In this document: piece after piece, positions 17,272 to 25,494 of the stretch
Numbering within the stretch: position 1 is the stretch's first letter
Layout of the letters: each line of letters starts with the position of its first letter
DNA from: CAYTGR01 sp964437445
GTDB lineage: Bacteria; Chloroflexota; Anaerolineae; B4-G1; SLSP01
Length of the DNA: 64,000 nt
Assembly: GCA_964437445.1 (NCBI GenBank)
Contig: CAYTGR010000004.1
Location: forward strand, 77,805 to 141,804
Reading direction: 5' to 3'
The notes under the pieces: generated by a model
Databases searched by the model: none
What the model saw: only the letters and a program-made list of their open reading frames with translations
Told to the model about the DNA's origin: nothing
Position numbers and translations under genes: made by a program

Positions 17272-17290
17272 TTGAAAGGAGCATAAACTC

Positions 17291-18760
17291 ATGAAATTGC
17301 TACGTTATGGAGTGGTTGTCTGTCTGGGGTTGCTGTTGTTAGGGTGCACCTTGAGGTCGCCGACGGCCGCTCCTACCTCTTCGCCAGTTTCGCCGGTCTT
17401 GCCGCCGCCGACGGTTCAGCCGGCGGCGGGCATGGCAAACCCGGCCTCGGTTTTCTGCGGGGACCAGGGCGGGAAATTGGAGATTCGCCATACGGCGGAG
17501 GGGGATACCGGCTATTGCCTTTTCCCTGATGGTTCTGAGTGCGAAGAGTGGGCCTTTTACCGGGGTGAATGTAAGCCCGGCGGTGTGGTAACGCCGGCCG
17601 CAGTAGTGACACCGCCCGCTATCCCTACGGACGACCTGCTGGCCCAGGTCCAGGCGGCGCTGCCGGCAGGTGCATTTAAAGGATTCCAGGTATTGCCCTT
17701 GACGGCGCCGGCTGGCAGCCGGCCGCTGTGGGCGGTTTTCAGCACCGGCCTGCGTAACTTTGAATTGGAGCCGCTGCCCAATCACTTCCTGGCTATTTAC
17801 ACCCACGGTGACGCCGGCTGGCAGGAATTGGGCCGTGTTAACCTGGATGAAGAGGTCTCGGACAATATGGCGTGGCCGGATTACCTTGATCCCGCCGGGG
17901 TGACGCAGGTCTCTGTGGAGCCGACGCGGGTCTGGCTGGCCGTGGAGGGCGGGGCCGGCGCGCACGGCGGGACCTATCATCTGCTGAGCTTTGACGGAAC
18001 GACGTTGCGCCGGGAAATTTCCGCTGCTGCGGCCAGTCCCGGCGTGGGGACGGCGCAGGATCTCAACGGGGATGGCCTGGTGGACATCGTTTTGAATCAA
18101 TCTGATGCCTACGTTTTCTGCTACGCTTGCGGCGTCCGGAAGATCATGTTTCAGGTCTACACCTGGGACGCATCTAACCAGCGGATCAGGGAGGTCACTC
18201 TCCAGCCATTCCTGATGGGGCAACCCCAGCCGTTGCGCGATTGGGTCAACCCGGCGGTGGACCTGGCCAATGCCGGGCTGTGGAAGGATGCCCTGCCGGC
18301 GATCAACCGGGCCCAAGAACTGGTCTCGCAGTATCCCGAAGCCGATGTCCAAACGCTGACCTGGGACTATGCGCTGATCAAGTTGCACGCCGAAGCCCTG
18401 GCGCAGGCGGTAACCGATAGCCCTTATCCGTTGCTGGCGAATGTTTTCTACGGCGATGATGCGGCCGCGGTGGAGCTGATGCGCGCTTACTCGCCAGACC
18501 AGCTCTTCACACCGCAGACGCCGTTGATCGTGGGAACGGTCGCGGAGCAGTGGGTCAGTGAGGTAAGCAGCCGTATCACCGAGGCCACGACGGCCGCCCT
18601 GGCGGTCAAGCCAGATCTGGCGGCGGCTTACTTCCTGCGCGGCTGGGCTGCTTATCTGGCCGATCCTACCAGCCCACAGGCCCGCGCCGACGTGCGGCGC
18701 GCGGCCGAGCTGGCCCCGGGCGATACGCTGTTCGTGTCGAGTGCGGCGTACCTCCAGTAA
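17291..18760 (+). CDS. Lipoprotein with DUF333-like domain
   Basis: The 489-residue protein has a lipobox (LLLLGC) and a Pro/Thr-rich linker. A DUF333-like module follows at about residues 50-95: NPASVFCGDQGGKLEIRHTAEGDTGYCLFPDGSECEEWAFYRGEC, with paired cysteines. A larger beta domain contains DLNGDGLVDIVL, a calcium-binding FG-GAP-like loop. The C-terminal 150 residues look helical (DLANAGLWKDALPAINRAQELV...AAYFLRGWAAYLADP), like tetratricopeptide repeats. It is probably exposed on the outer face of the membrane; the role is unknown. The SD AAAGGAG is followed by ATG 17291, and a clear terminator lies 28 bp after the stop. Confidence 0.82.
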   Translation: MKLLRYGVVVCLGLLLLGCTLRSPTAAPTSSPVSPVLPPPTVQPAAGMANPASVFCGDQGGKLEIRHTAEGDTGYCLFPDGSECEEWAFYRGECKPGGVVTPAAVVTPPAIPTDDLLAQVQAALPAGAFKGFQVLPLTAPAGSRPLWAVFSTGLRNFELEPLPNHFLAIYTHGDAGWQELGRVNLDEEVSDNMAWPDYLDPAGVTQVSVEPTRVWLAVEGGAGAHGGTYHLLSFDGTTLRREISAAAASPGVGTAQDLNGDGLVDIVLNQSDAYVFCYACGVRKIMFQVYTWDASNQRIREVTLQPFLMGQPQPLRDWVNPAVDLANAGLWKDALPAINRAQELVSQYPEADVQTLTWDYALIKLHAEALAQAVTDSPYPLLANVFYGDDAAAVELMRAYSPDQLFTPQTPLIVGTVAEQWVSEVSSRITEATTAALAVKPDLAAAYFLRGWAAYLADPTSPQARADVRRAAELAPGDTLFVSSAAYLQ

Positions 18761-18787
18761 CAGCAGTGTTCGGTAACCAGAACTTTG

Positions 18788-18820
18788 GCGGCGCACCCCA
18801 GGGTGCGCCGCTTTGTTATT
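18788..18820 (+). terminator. Rho-independent terminator
   Basis: GCGGCGCACCC (18788-18798) and GGGTGCGCCGC (18801-18811) give a perfect 11-bp stem with a 2-nt loop and a T-rich tail. It separates the lipoprotein gene from the carotenoid operon. Confidence 0.85.
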
Positions 18821-18876
18821 TCGATGGCAGGCTGGATTGGCCCTTGTTTTGTTAATAAAATATAGACACAACCAAT

Positions 18877-18888
18877 TCAATATATTGA
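18877..18888. promoter_or_regulatory. 12-bp palindrome overlapping the crtI -35 box
   Basis: TCAATATATTGA is a perfect palindrome whose last four bases are the first four of the -35 hexamer. A dimeric repressor bound here would block the promoter. Carotenoid operons are often controlled by light-sensing or B12-binding repressors; no such regulator gene is in the window, so that link is only a suggestion. Confidence 0.45.
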
Positions 18889-18912
18889 CAAAATAGGAAT
18901 CCTGACTATAAT
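18885..18912 (+). promoter_or_regulatory. Consensus sigma-70 promoter of the carotenoid operon
   Basis: TTGACA (18885-18890) and TATAAT (18907-18912) match the consensus exactly, with a 16-bp spacer. It lies 37-40 bp before the crtI start. Confidence 0.85.
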
Positions 18913-18951
18913 AAGAGCATATGAAGATCTAATCCATTTGAGGAGGCTATG

Positions 18952-20448
18952 ATGGGTACAGCGATTGTCATCGGGGCGGGGGTAGGGGGCATTGCGACGG
19001 CGGCCCGGCTGGCTAAGGCCGGCTATTCGGTCACCGTAGTGGAGAAAACCGGCCACGCGGGCGGACGGGCTTCGTTTATTGAAAAAGACGGCTTTTATTT
19101 TGATACCGGGCCATCCCTTTTCCTGATGCCGCCCACGTATGCGGCCACTTATGCCGACCTCGGCGAGCGGATGGAGGATCATCTGGACCTGGTGCGCATT
19201 GACCCGACTTATCGTATCCATTTTCACGATGGGACAGTCCTGGACCTGAGCAGCAACATGCACTGGATGCACGACCAGCTGGAAGCGTTGGAGCCGGGTT
19301 CCTTTGGTGCGTTTCTACGTTTTGTGGCTGAGGGGTATCGCCGCTATAACCTTTCGCTGGAAAAATTTGTGGGCCGGAACTTCTACAACCTGTTTGAGTT
19401 TTTTAGTCCGGCCAATCTGCCCTTGCTGTTTCAATTAAAGCCGCTGGAAAAGCATTATCACGACACGTCGCGCTATTTCAAGAGTGCTAAATTACGGGCC
19501 GGCCTGTCGTTCCAGAACATGTACCTGGGCCTCAGCCCTTACGATGCCCCGGCGACCTACACCCTGCTGCAATTCACCGAGCTGGTGGAAGGCGTCTGGT
19601 ATCCGCGCGGGGGGATGTATTCTATCATCACCAGCCTGACCAAAATCGCGGAGAAGTGGGGGGTCCAGTTCCGCTACCACGCGCCGGTCAAGCGGATTGA
19701 CGTGCAGGGCGACCGCGCCGTGGGCGTCACGTTAGAGAGCGGCGAGGAGCTCCGCGCCGACCTGGTCGTCGCCAACGCCGATTTGCCCTATGTCTACACC
19801 GATCTGTTGCCCGATCCCGGTGGCAAAGCGGCTGCCAGAATGGACAAACTGAAGTATACTTCCTCCACCCTGATGTTCTATTGGGGGCTGAAGCGGGAGC
19901 GCGCGCCGGAACTGTTACACCATAACATTTTCCTGTCTGACCACCAATACCGCGAGTCGTTTGGTCAGATTTTCTACGATCATACCTTGCCGGCCGAGCC
20001 CTCCTTTTACATTCACGCGCCGGTGCGGACGGTCCCGACCTTCGCCCCACCTGATGGGGATGCTCTGATGGTCCTGGTGCCCACCGGACATCTGGATGAG
20101 CGCCGTTCGCAGGACTGGTCGGCGCTCCAACAGCAGGCGCGGGAGTGGGTCTTCCGGCAGCTGGCCACGATTGGATTGACCGACATCCAGGAGCGGATTG
20201 TCATGGAAGAGACGCTGACGCCGCCGGATTACCGGGACATCTGGAACCTGGCGAAGGGAGCGACGTTTGGGTTGAGCCATAACGTGATGCAGGTGGGGTA
20301 TCTGCGGCCGCACAACCGGCACGCGCAGTATCGCAACCTCTACTTCGCCGGCGCGAGCACGCATCCGGGCACCGGGGTGCCCATCGTCCTGCTTTCGGCC
20401 CGGTTGACCACCGAACGCATTCTGAAGGAGCAAGGGGCGGGGCGCTGA
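18952..20448 (+). CDS. crtI: Phytoene desaturase
   Basis: The 498-residue flavoprotein has the FAD-binding N-terminus AIVIGAGVGGIATAARLAKAGYSVTVVEKTGHAGGRASF and the CrtI-type C-terminal signature NLYFAGASTHPGTGVPIVLLSARL. It introduces double bonds into phytoene to give lycopene or a shorter polyene; the number of steps cannot be read from sequence. Two adjacent ATGs exist (18949 and 18952). I prefer 18952 because AGGAGG (18941-18946) is then 5 bp away instead of 2. It is the first gene of a five-gene + strand cluster behind a consensus promoter. Its stop TGA overlaps a possible upstream ATG of the crtB frame, but a repeat-rich spacer follows. Confidence 0.95.
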   Translation: MGTAIVIGAGVGGIATAARLAKAGYSVTVVEKTGHAGGRASFIEKDGFYFDTGPSLFLMPPTYAATYADLGERMEDHLDLVRIDPTYRIHFHDGTVLDLSSNMHWMHDQLEALEPGSFGAFLRFVAEGYRRYNLSLEKFVGRNFYNLFEFFSPANLPLLFQLKPLEKHYHDTSRYFKSAKLRAGLSFQNMYLGLSPYDAPATYTLLQFTELVEGVWYPRGGMYSIITSLTKIAEKWGVQFRYHAPVKRIDVQGDRAVGVTLESGEELRADLVVANADLPYVYTDLLPDPGGKAAARMDKLKYTSSTLMFYWGLKRERAPELLHHNIFLSDHQYRESFGQIFYDHTLPAEPSFYIHAPVRTVPTFAPPDGDALMVLVPTGHLDERRSQDWSALQQQAREWVFRQLATIGLTDIQERIVMEETLTPPDYRDIWNLAKGATFGLSHNVMQVGYLRPHNRHAQYRNLYFAGASTHPGTGVPIVLLSARLTTERILKEQGAGR

Positions 20449-20452
20449 TGAA

Positions 20453-20573
20453 GACGGCGGACGGCGGACCACCGACCCCCGTTGGGCACGGTGGTCCGCC
20501 GTCTGGGGGCTCTGATGATCAACGGTTGGGATTGTTATTGCTTATTGCTATGGAACCTGCAACCTGGGAGTTG
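20453..20573 (+). repeat. Heptamer tracts and 15-bp inverted repeat between crtI and crtB
   Basis: GACGGCG occurs twice in tandem (20453-20466), then GACCACC. A perfect 15-bp inverted repeat follows (20460-20474 with 20489-20503, 14-nt loop). Further period-7 units appear at 20532-20552 (TTGTTAT, TGCTTAT, TGCTATG) and 20553-20566 (GAACCTG, CAACCTG). This tract looks intergenic, although the crtB frame is open across it. Confidence 0.6.
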
Positions 20574-20600
20574 AAACTGCTATCGCGGGCGCAGGCCGGT

Positions 20601-21527
20601 ATGGCGGCCTCGCACCCCCAACCGCGTCTGAACGTTGACCCGGTGACGCTGGCGCGGGCTTACGCTCAATGCGAGGTCGTGACCCGGGCGCACAGCCGCA
20701 CGTTTTTCCTGGCCTCGGGCCTGTTGCCGGCGGCTAAGCGGCGCGCCGTGCGGGCGCTCTACGCTTTCTGCCGGGTGAGCGACGATCTGGTAGATCAGAC
20801 GGGGAACGAGCCGGGGGCACCGGAGTCGGATGTAGCAACCGTGGCCGGTGTTCAGCCGGCAGAGGCGCTGGAGCGCTGGCGAAGCCGCGCCCTGAGCGAT
20901 GATCCACCCGCCGATGACCTGGTCGCATTAGCCTGGGCCGACACCCGCGCGCGTTACGGCATTCCCAAAGTTTATGCCGAGCAGCTGTTGCAGGGTGTGG
21001 CACAGGATTTGCAGGTGACCCGTTACGCCACTTTTGAGACGCTGGCCGGGTATGCCTACGCGGTGGCCTCCACGGTGGGACTGATGTCCATGCACATTGT
21101 CGGATTTGCCGGTGAGGCCGCCTTGCCCTACGCCGTGAAATTGGGCGTGGCCCTGCAACTGACCAACATTCTGCGCGACGTGGGGGAGGATTGGCGGCGG
21201 GGTCGCCTTTACCTGCCGCAGGATGAGCTGGCGGCTCACGAAATAAGCGAGGACGATATCGCCGCCGGGCGACTGGACGGCCGCTGGCGCGAGTTCTTCC
21301 GCTTTCAGATTGCGCGCAATCGCCGGCTCTACGCCGAAGCGCTGCCGGGGATCGCGCTGCTGGATCCAGATGGGCGCTTTGCCATCGCGGCGGCCGCGGA
21401 GCTCTACCGGGCCATTCTGAGCGACATTGAAACACACGATTACGACGTCTTTCATCGCCGGGCGCACGTGGGCACGTGGGGCAAACTCCGGCGGTTACCT
21501 GGCATCTGGCTCTCACTGATTCGTTGA
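20601..21527 (+). CDS. crtB: Phytoene synthase
   Basis: The enzyme joins two geranylgeranyl diphosphates head to head. The domain begins LARAYAQCEVVTRAHSRTFFLASGLLP and has both Asp-rich metal motifs, SDDLVDQ and DVGEDWRRGRLYLPQDEL. The 308 residues from ATG 20601 match the usual size for the family. The frame stays open back to ATG 20448, which overlaps the crtI stop (TGATG), and also contains ATG 20550. I do not favour these because the 50 added residues are encoded by a 15-bp inverted repeat and heptamer tracts. The SD before 20601 is weak, so the start remains uncertain. It is followed by crtY after 22 bp. Confidence 0.93.
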   Translation: MAASHPQPRLNVDPVTLARAYAQCEVVTRAHSRTFFLASGLLPAAKRRAVRALYAFCRVSDDLVDQTGNEPGAPESDVATVAGVQPAEALERWRSRALSDDPPADDLVALAWADTRARYGIPKVYAEQLLQGVAQDLQVTRYATFETLAGYAYAVASTVGLMSMHIVGFAGEAALPYAVKLGVALQLTNILRDVGEDWRRGRLYLPQDELAAHEISEDDIAAGRLDGRWREFFRFQIARNRRLYAEALPGIALLDPDGRFAIAAAAELYRAILSDIETHDYDVFHRRAHVGTWGKLRRLPGIWLSLIR

Positions 21528-21549
21528 TTCGCTGACTTGTGGAGACCTC

Positions 21550-22707
21550 ATGCGGCATTACGATTTCATCCTGGCGGGAGGCGGAGCGGCCGGCCTGAGC
21601 CTGGCTTACCAGCTGGCTCGCAGTGCGCTCAAAGATCGCTCTATCCTCATCATTGATCGGGTCGTCAAGAACCGTAACGATCACACCTGGTGCTACTGGA
21701 GTCGCGAGCCGCTGCCCACCGACGAGCTTGCCTATCGCACCTGGGAGCAAATCGCCTTTATCGGCGCTGGCTGGCAGCGTGTGATCCCCCTGGCGCCCTA
21801 CCGCTACCGGGTTGTGCGCGGGCTGGATTTCTATCGGGCACTGCGGGCGGCTCTGGAACCGCTGCCCAACGTGGATTTTCTGCTCGGCTCGGTGGAGCGG
21901 ATTGTGGACGGACCGGCGCGGGCCGAGGTCACGGTCAACGAATTGACCTATACCGGTGACTGGGTTTTTGACAGTCGCTATGCCTCCTCGGAGTACCGGC
22001 CCCTCACGGCGCGTTATCACTATCTCAAGCAGCACTTTCTGGGCTGGGAGATTGAGACGGCGCAGCCGGCCTTTGATCCCCAGACGCCGACGCTCTTTGA
22101 TTTCCGTACCCCACAGCAGGGAGCAATGCGCTTTTTCTACGTGCTCCCGTTTACCGAGCGGCGGGCGCTGGTGGAGTACACGCTCTTTTCTGCCGAGCTT
22201 TTGCCCCAGGCTGAGTATCGGGCGGCCCTCCAGGCTTACCTGACCGCCGGGCTGGGCATCCGTGAATACCGGATCGTGGAGGAGGAGAGCGACCTCATCC
22301 CCATGACCGATCACCCCTGGCCGCGCCGGGCCGGGCAGCGTATCATGAACATCGGCACGCGCGGCGGGCGCGTCAAGGCCTCCACCGGCTACGCTTTCCG
22401 GCGCATTCAGGAGGACGCGGCGGCCATTGTCCGCTCGCTCAACCAGCACGGCCATCCCTTTGCCGTGCCGGCGCCGCCGTCCCGCTATCACCTTTTTGAT
22501 ACGCTGATGTTGGAAGTGATCGCCCGTCACGGCGGGCGGATGAGCGCTATCTTTACCGATCTTTTCCGCAAAAACCCGGTGGATCGCCTGTTCCGTTTTT
22601 TGGATGAGGCCGGCTCGCTGCGCGAGAACCTGCAGGTGATGGCTTCCGTGCCGCCGGGACCGTTCCTGCGGGCCTGGCTGCACGGGGTATTGGCGAAGGG
22701 CGAATAG
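21550..22707 (+). CDS. crtY: Lycopene beta-cyclase, CrtY type
   Basis: The 385-residue flavoprotein closes beta-ionone rings on lycopene. The N-terminal dinucleotide motif DFILAGGGAAGLSLAYQLA is followed by NDHTWCYW, a signature of bacterial CrtY. Later blocks LVEYTLFS and NIGTRGGRVKASTGYAFRRIQEDA are also CrtY-like. It is membrane-associated in known systems. Together with CrtI, CrtB and CrtZ it predicts beta-carotene and zeaxanthin. It has a GGAG SD about 6 bp before the ATG. Spacing of 22 bp from crtB and 63 bp to crtZ fits one transcript. Confidence 0.93.
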   Translation: MRHYDFILAGGGAAGLSLAYQLARSALKDRSILIIDRVVKNRNDHTWCYWSREPLPTDELAYRTWEQIAFIGAGWQRVIPLAPYRYRVVRGLDFYRALRAALEPLPNVDFLLGSVERIVDGPARAEVTVNELTYTGDWVFDSRYASSEYRPLTARYHYLKQHFLGWEIETAQPAFDPQTPTLFDFRTPQQGAMRFFYVLPFTERRALVEYTLFSAELLPQAEYRAALQAYLTAGLGIREYRIVEEESDLIPMTDHPWPRRAGQRIMNIGTRGGRVKASTGYAFRRIQEDAAAIVRSLNQHGHPFAVPAPPSRYHLFDTLMLEVIARHGGRMSAIFTDLFRKNPVDRLFRFLDEAGSLRENLQVMASVPPGPFLRAWLHGVLAKGE

Positions 22708-22770
22708 CCAGAGGCAGACATGGGGGTGGGGAGGTCCCCTAACCCCTGTTTTTTATGAGGAGGAGGGACG

Positions 22771-23223
22771 ATGCTGGCAGTATATGGTATGATATTCTTG
22801 ATGACGGCGGTGGGCATGGAGGGGGTGGCCTGGTTGGTGCACAAGTATGTGATGCATGGCTTCCTTTGGGTTTTGCACGAGGATCATCACCATCCCAGAG
22901 GGCGCGGCCTGCAGAAGAACGATCTCTTTGCGGTTTTCTTCGCGCTGGTCTCATTCGGCATGATCGCCACCGGCGTCAACCGTCTCTGGCCCGGGCTGAT
23001 CGCGGCGGGTCTGGGCGTGGCGCTTTACGGCGTCGGCTATTTCCTCTTTCACGAGGTGATGTTCCACAAACGGCTCCGCTGGTTGCGCCTGCCGGCTCGC
23101 GGGCGCTATTTGCAGCGGATTGTGCGGGCGCACTCGGCCCATCACCGGGTCAGCGGTAAGGATAACGGCGTCTCGTTCAGCTTCCTCTACGCGCCTAAGC
23201 GGTACGATGTGGCCGATGCTTGA
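22771..23223 (+). CDS. crtZ: Beta-carotene hydroxylase
   Basis: The 150-residue membrane protein carries the di-iron histidine clusters HKYVMH, HEDHHH, HEVMFH and HSAHH expected for CrtZ. It hydroxylates beta-ionone rings at C-3 to make zeaxanthin. Four hydrophobic segments are visible. A strong SD (GAGGAGGAGGG) precedes ATG 22771. The stop overlaps the next gene by 8 bp. Confidence 0.93.
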   Translation: MLAVYGMIFLMTAVGMEGVAWLVHKYVMHGFLWVLHEDHHHPRGRGLQKNDLFAVFFALVSFGMIATGVNRLWPGLIAAGLGVALYGVGYFLFHEVMFHKRLRWLRLPARGRYLQRIVRAHSAHHRVSGKDNGVSFSFLYAPKRYDVADA

Positions 23224-23965
23224 GCTACTCCGGGCGGCCTGGAGCGGGCTGACGCTGGTCGGACAGGGGCTGTTGGCCGCCTGGCTGCTCACCATGATCT
23301 GTGTGCCCATCCTGTTTTATTGGCGCTGGGGCGACCGGGCAATACGCGGCGGGATCACCGCCGGGGTCGTGCTCCAGGCGGCGACGGTGCTGGCGGTGGT
23401 AGCGCCGGCCTGGGGGGTGGGGCGCACGGCAGTGGCCGCTGCATGGGTGCTCCTGCTGGGGTGGGCCGTGGAGTTTGTCGGCTCGCGCACCGGCTTCCCC
23501 TTTGGCCGCTATCACTACACCGGCCGGCTTCAGCCCCAGCTGGGGCGCGTGCCGCTGCTCATTCCCCTGGCCTGGTTGATGATGCTCCCGCCGGCCTGGG
23601 CCGTGGCCGATGCCATCACGGCCGGCACGCGGGGCCCGGCCTTTGTTGTTGTGAGCGCGCTGGCCTTTACGGCCTGGGACCTCTTTCTGGATCCGCAGAT
23701 GGTCGGCTGGCATTTGTGGCAATGGGAGCAGCCCGGCGGCTACTTTGGCATCCCCTGGGTGAATTTCTTGGGCTGGGCGCTCGCCTCCGCCGTGATGACA
23801 GCTGTGGTGGCCCCGGCGGCCCTGCCCGGCGCGCCGTTGCTCCTCGTCTACGGTCTCACCTGGGCGTTAGAGACGGTCGGCCTGGGCCTTTTCTGGGGTC
23901 AGCCCCAACCGGCGGCCGTTGGCGCGGTAGGGATGGGGATTTTTTTGCTGTTGGCGCTGATGTAA
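23216..23965 (+). CDS. cruF: CruF-like carotenoid 1,2-hydratase (DUF422)
   Basis: The 249-residue integral membrane protein has the motifs TGFPFGRYHYT, PLLIPLAWLMMLPPAWAVAD, ALAFTAWDLFLDPQMVGWHLWQWEQPGGYFGIPWVNFLGWALAS. These are typical of the DUF422 carotenoid family, which includes CruF and archaeal bisanhydrobacterioruberin hydratase. Such enzymes add water to acyclic carotenoid ends. Its presence next to a cyclase suggests monocyclic or mixed end-group carotenoids in addition to zeaxanthin; this is inferred. ATG 23216 overlaps the crtZ end by 8 bp. ATG 23207 is an alternative; neither has a clear SD, so coupling from crtZ is likely. Confidence 0.85.
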   Translation: MLELLRAAWSGLTLVGQGLLAAWLLTMICVPILFYWRWGDRAIRGGITAGVVLQAATVLAVVAPAWGVGRTAVAAAWVLLLGWAVEFVGSRTGFPFGRYHYTGRLQPQLGRVPLLIPLAWLMMLPPAWAVADAITAGTRGPAFVVVSALAFTAWDLFLDPQMVGWHLWQWEQPGGYFGIPWVNFLGWALASAVMTAVVAPAALPGAPLLLVYGLTWALETVGLGLFWGQPQPAAVGAVGMGIFLLLALM

Positions 23966-24040
23966 ACTACAGGAAAGGGGGGCGATACGTGTGTATTCCG
24001 TGTTTCGTGAGCAGTTTGCCTGTTTGGTATTTTCCGCTAA

Positions 24041-24075
24041 GATTAGGAATCGGGGATTGGGGATCAGGGATTGGT
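24041..24075 (+). repeat. Degenerate heptamer tandem repeat
   Basis: Five units of 7 bp: GATTAGG, AATCGGG, GATTGGG, GATCAGG, GATTGGT. It occupies most of the 196-bp spacer between the carotenoid operon and the phosphofructokinase gene. I see no clear promoter in the spacer. Confidence 0.6.
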
Positions 24076-24161
24076 AGGAGCGGTTGATGAAACAAAGCTT
24101 ACTTCCAACTTCCTCCTAATCACCCTGGCTAATTATTTCTTTGATTTTCAGGAGGGGGGCA

Positions 24162-25445
24162 ATGAGCGCAGATCCCATGGAGGGCAAGCTGGGCATTGTG
24201 GTGGGGGGCGGGCCGGCGCCTGGTATCAACGGCGTCGTTCACTCGGCTACGATTGAAGCGATCAACAACGGGATGGAAGTTTTCGGTATCTACGACGGCT
24301 TCAAACATTTGATGGAGGGGCAACTGGTCGGCCGGGCGCTGACGATCAACGACGTCAGCCGGATCCATCTGGACGGCGGTTCTATTCTGCGCACCTCACG
24401 CGCCAATCCCACCAAATCGCCCGAGCTGCTCGCCGCCTGTGTGCGGACCCTGCTGAGCGGCGGCATCTCCTCGTTGCTGGCAATCGGTGGTGACGACACG
24501 GCTTATTCCGTCTACCGGGTGGCCCGTTACGCTGAAGAACATCTGGGCGCTAAAATCAGGACCGTCCATGTGCCCAAGACGATTGATAACGATCTCCCCT
24601 TGCCGCATGAGATCCGCACCTTTGGCTTTGAGACGGCGCGGGAGCTGGGCACCCGGATTGTCATGAACCTGATGGAAGATGCGCTCACCGGGCACCGGTG
24701 GTTCCTGGTCGTGACCATGGGGCGCAAATCCGGGCATCTGGCGCTGGGCATTGGCAAGAGCTCCGGCGCGACGCTGACCCTGATCCCGGAGGAGTGGAAC
24801 GGCCGCGAGATCCGCTTACAAGAGGTGGTGGATATTCTGTCCACCTCCTTGATCCGCCGCCTGGCTGAAGGCAAACCCTATGGGGTGGCTTTGGTGGCCG
24901 AAGGGGTGGTGGAGTCTATGGCCCCTGGTGACCTGGAAGGTCTGGAATCGGTGGAGCAAGATGCCCATGGCCATATTCGGCTGGCCGAAGTCAATTTCTC
25001 CGAGATCTTGAAAAAGGCTTTACGGCGGCAGCTGCGCCAATTGGGGATTGAGGAATCCATTGTGAGCAAAGACCTGGGCTACGAGCTCCGTTGCGCCGAT
25101 CCCATCGCCTTTGATATTGATTACACGCGCAGTTTGGGGGAAGCGGCGGTGGATTTCCTGTTACAGGGGGGCAGCCACGCGACCATCACTATTCAGCAAA
25201 ACGAAGTGGTCCCCATCCCTTATGAGCAGATGATGGATCCGCAAACCGGTCGGACCGAGGTGCGCTTGGTGGACCTGAACTCTTTTACTTACCGTTCGGC
25301 CTATAAGTTTATGATTCGCCTGAAGCCGCAACATGCCCAGGATGAGCTCTTGCTGGCGCGGATGGCGGCGCAGACCAATCTCTCGGTGGAGGAGTTCAAG
25401 GCGCGTTTTGGTTATTTGATAGGGATCGCGCCGCGACCGTTCTGA
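24162..25445 (+). CDS. 6-phosphofructokinase, pyrophosphate-type signature
   Basis: The 427-residue product has the PFK folds VVGGGPAPGINGVVHS, LDGGSILRTSR, AIGGDDTAYSV and VPKTIDNDLPLP, then MGRKSGHLALG. It phosphorylates fructose 6-phosphate to the 1,6-bisphosphate. In ATP enzymes the positions after GGD and after P are Gly; here they are Asp112 (GGDDT) and Lys139 (PKTIDND), the pair known from pyrophosphate-dependent enzymes. This predicts PPi rather than ATP as donor; no assay is implied. The length exceeds the 320 residues of bacterial ATP-PFK. ATG 24162 follows SD AGGAGGGG; an upstream in-frame start at 24141 lacks one. Confidence 0.88.
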   Translation: MSADPMEGKLGIVVGGGPAPGINGVVHSATIEAINNGMEVFGIYDGFKHLMEGQLVGRALTINDVSRIHLDGGSILRTSRANPTKSPELLAACVRTLLSGGISSLLAIGGDDTAYSVYRVARYAEEHLGAKIRTVHVPKTIDNDLPLPHEIRTFGFETARELGTRIVMNLMEDALTGHRWFLVVTMGRKSGHLALGIGKSSGATLTLIPEEWNGREIRLQEVVDILSTSLIRRLAEGKPYGVALVAEGVVESMAPGDLEGLESVEQDAHGHIRLAEVNFSEILKKALRRQLRQLGIEESIVSKDLGYELRCADPIAFDIDYTRSLGEAAVDFLLQGGSHATITIQQNEVVPIPYEQMMDPQTGRTEVRLVDLNSFTYRSAYKFMIRLKPQHAQDELLLARMAAQTNLSVEEFKARFGYLIGIAPRPF

Positions 25446-25465
25446 TCTGATCCAGGTGGGGATGA

Positions 25466-25494
25466 AACGGTAGGCGGGAATTCTGCCTACCGTT
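25466..25494. terminator. Hairpin between convergent genes
   Basis: AACGGTAGGC (25466-25475) and GCCTACCGTT (25485-25494) form a perfect 10-bp stem. The right arm covers the stop codon of the minus-strand gene. No good T-run follows on either strand, so it may be a weak or rho-assisted terminator. Confidence 0.5.
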
